From: Bacteroidales bacterium
Lineage (GTDB): Bacteria > Bacteroidota > Bacteroidia > Bacteroidales > UBA932
Length of the DNA stretch: 16,043 nt
Direction of reading: 5' to 3'
Assembly (NCBI GenBank): GCA_021443625.1
Contig: JABUTP010000007.1
Location: 17,921-33,963 of the forward strand
Part shown: piece after piece, positions 15,421-16,043 of the stretch
How positions within the stretch are numbered: position 1 is the first letter of the stretch
Layout: every line of letters begins with the position of its first letter
Notes under the pieces: model-generated
Databases searched by the model: none
The model's input: only the letters and a program-made list of their open reading frames with translations
Told to the model about the DNA's origin: nothing
Program-made: the position numbers and the translations under genes

Positions 15421-16043
15421 ATGAAGAAAATATACTACTCATTCATATCAGTTTTCGTGCTGGCCCTCAGCGGCTGCTCCGGAATGCTTGAGCCGGAACC
15501 TTACGGCCTTGTGGAACTCGACCTTGTGTGGACGAAATACAACTACACCGCTTCGTATGCCGACCGCCTCGGAGCGAACAACGAATGGACGGGGGGCTTT
15601 GACTACTCCGCCTACACCGACGAAGCCCAGGATGTGACCGACCGCATCGGCGGAAATTACTACAACTGGAACACCTCCGATTTCAGCGCCTCCAACTTCC
15701 CCCTCAAGGGAAATTACTTCAACGCCTACAACAACATCCGCACCTCTGCATACTATCTCAACAACGAGTACAAGATTTCCTATGACGGACTCGATCCCAA
15801 CGAACGCAATTTCTGGATAGCCAAGGCCCACGTAACCCGCGCCTGGCACTATTTCGACCTTATGCGCCGCTATGGCAAGGCCGTGCTGTTCGACGAGGTG
15901 TTCGCTCCGGATGAGGATTTCACTGACGTGCATATCAGCGGCCCCGAGGCCATTGCCGATTTCATTATGGAGGACCTCGACGCGGCCTTGGAGATTCCCG
16001 AAGCGGAGAGTTCCCCCTACGCCTTCCGCTGGCAGCTTACCGA
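15421..16043 (+). CDS. SusD/RagB-family surface lipoprotein (second pair), 5' part, truncated by window edge
   Basis: ATG 15421 lies 15 bases after the SusC stop, and the frame is open to the window end (207 codons plus two bases). The signal peptide ends L-S-G-C with Cys19 as the lipid anchor. After it come L-E-P-E, then the aromatic, Asn-rich N-terminal region usual in SusD proteins. NAYNNIRTSAYYLNN and a helical block AKAHVTRAWHYFDLMRRYGKAVLF match the SusD-fold helices that other members keep as RAFYYFELVKRYGGVPL. The remaining two thirds lies outside the window. It should partner the divergent second SusC. Confidence 0.92.
   Translation, partial: MKKIYYSFISVFVLALSGCSGMLEPEPYGLVELDLVWTKYNYTASYADRLGANNEWTGGFDYSAYTDEAQDVTDRIGGNYYNWNTSDFSASNFPLKGNYFNAYNNIRTSAYYLNNEYKISYDGLDPNERNFWIAKAHVTRAWHYFDLMRRYGKAVLFDEVFAPDEDFTDVHISGPEAIADFIMEDLDAALEIPEAESSPYAFRWQLT

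Noticed and set aside
1..16043. CRISPR arrays, insertion sequences, tRNA or rRNA genes
   Set aside because: The only tandem repeats are the coding 81-bp units. No transposase, terminal inverted repeat pair or clover-leaf sequence was seen in the gaps, which are all under 300 bases.

Overview
The window is a stretch of a Bacteroidota chromosome, almost certainly order Bacteroidales. The evidence is two SusC/SusD-type outer-membrane uptake pairs, lipoproteins with Bacteroidales-style lipoboxes, a cysteine-containing leucine-rich-repeat surface protein, TAnnTTTG-type -7 promoter elements, and starts without strong Shine-Dalgarno sequences. Most of the window is fairly G+C-rich; the first gene and the gap after it are visibly A+T-richer. 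I cannot name a genus. Every complete gene lies on the + strand.

Layout. (1) 1-643: the 3' part of a repeat protein built from six 27-residue (81-bp) repeats; its 5' end is outside the window. (2) 644-817: an A+T-rich gap with an 11-bp inverted repeat surrounding a TATATTTG promoter element. (3) 818-2467: an OmpA-like/TPR-like lipoprotein, closed by a strong intrinsic terminator at 2485-2520. (4) 2521-2732: a promoter and a leader of about 180 nt that appears highly structured, in front of metX. (5) 2733-7227: metX-thrA-asd. These three genes encode homoserine O-acetyltransferase, bifunctional aspartokinase-homoserine dehydrogenase and aspartate-semialdehyde dehydrogenase, so together they cover every step from aspartate to O-acetylhomoserine, the entry to methionine synthesis. 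(6) 7275-16043: two tandem SusC/SusD pairs. The second SusD runs off the right edge. No glycoside hydrolase, peptidase or regulator is visible, so the imported substrate cannot be named.

The strongest candidate for something undescribed is the metX leader. By eye it can form a 15-bp long-range helix (2547-2564 with 2692-2706), an 11-bp nested helix (2608-2618 with 2674-2684) and an apical hairpin (2647-2666). A 9-bp pseudoknot or kissing interaction (2565-2573 with 2718-2726) would cover the bases just before the metX start codon. A competing 5' helix (2547-2554 with 2594-2601) is mutually exclusive with the long helix. This is the architecture of a two-state riboswitch that controls translation, but I did not find the hallmark sequences of SAM-I, SAM-II, cobalamin or TPP riboswitches. 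The location points to methionine, SAM or a related metabolite as the signal; this is inference. A second unexplained structure is the inverted repeat centred on the putative promoter of the lipoprotein gene.
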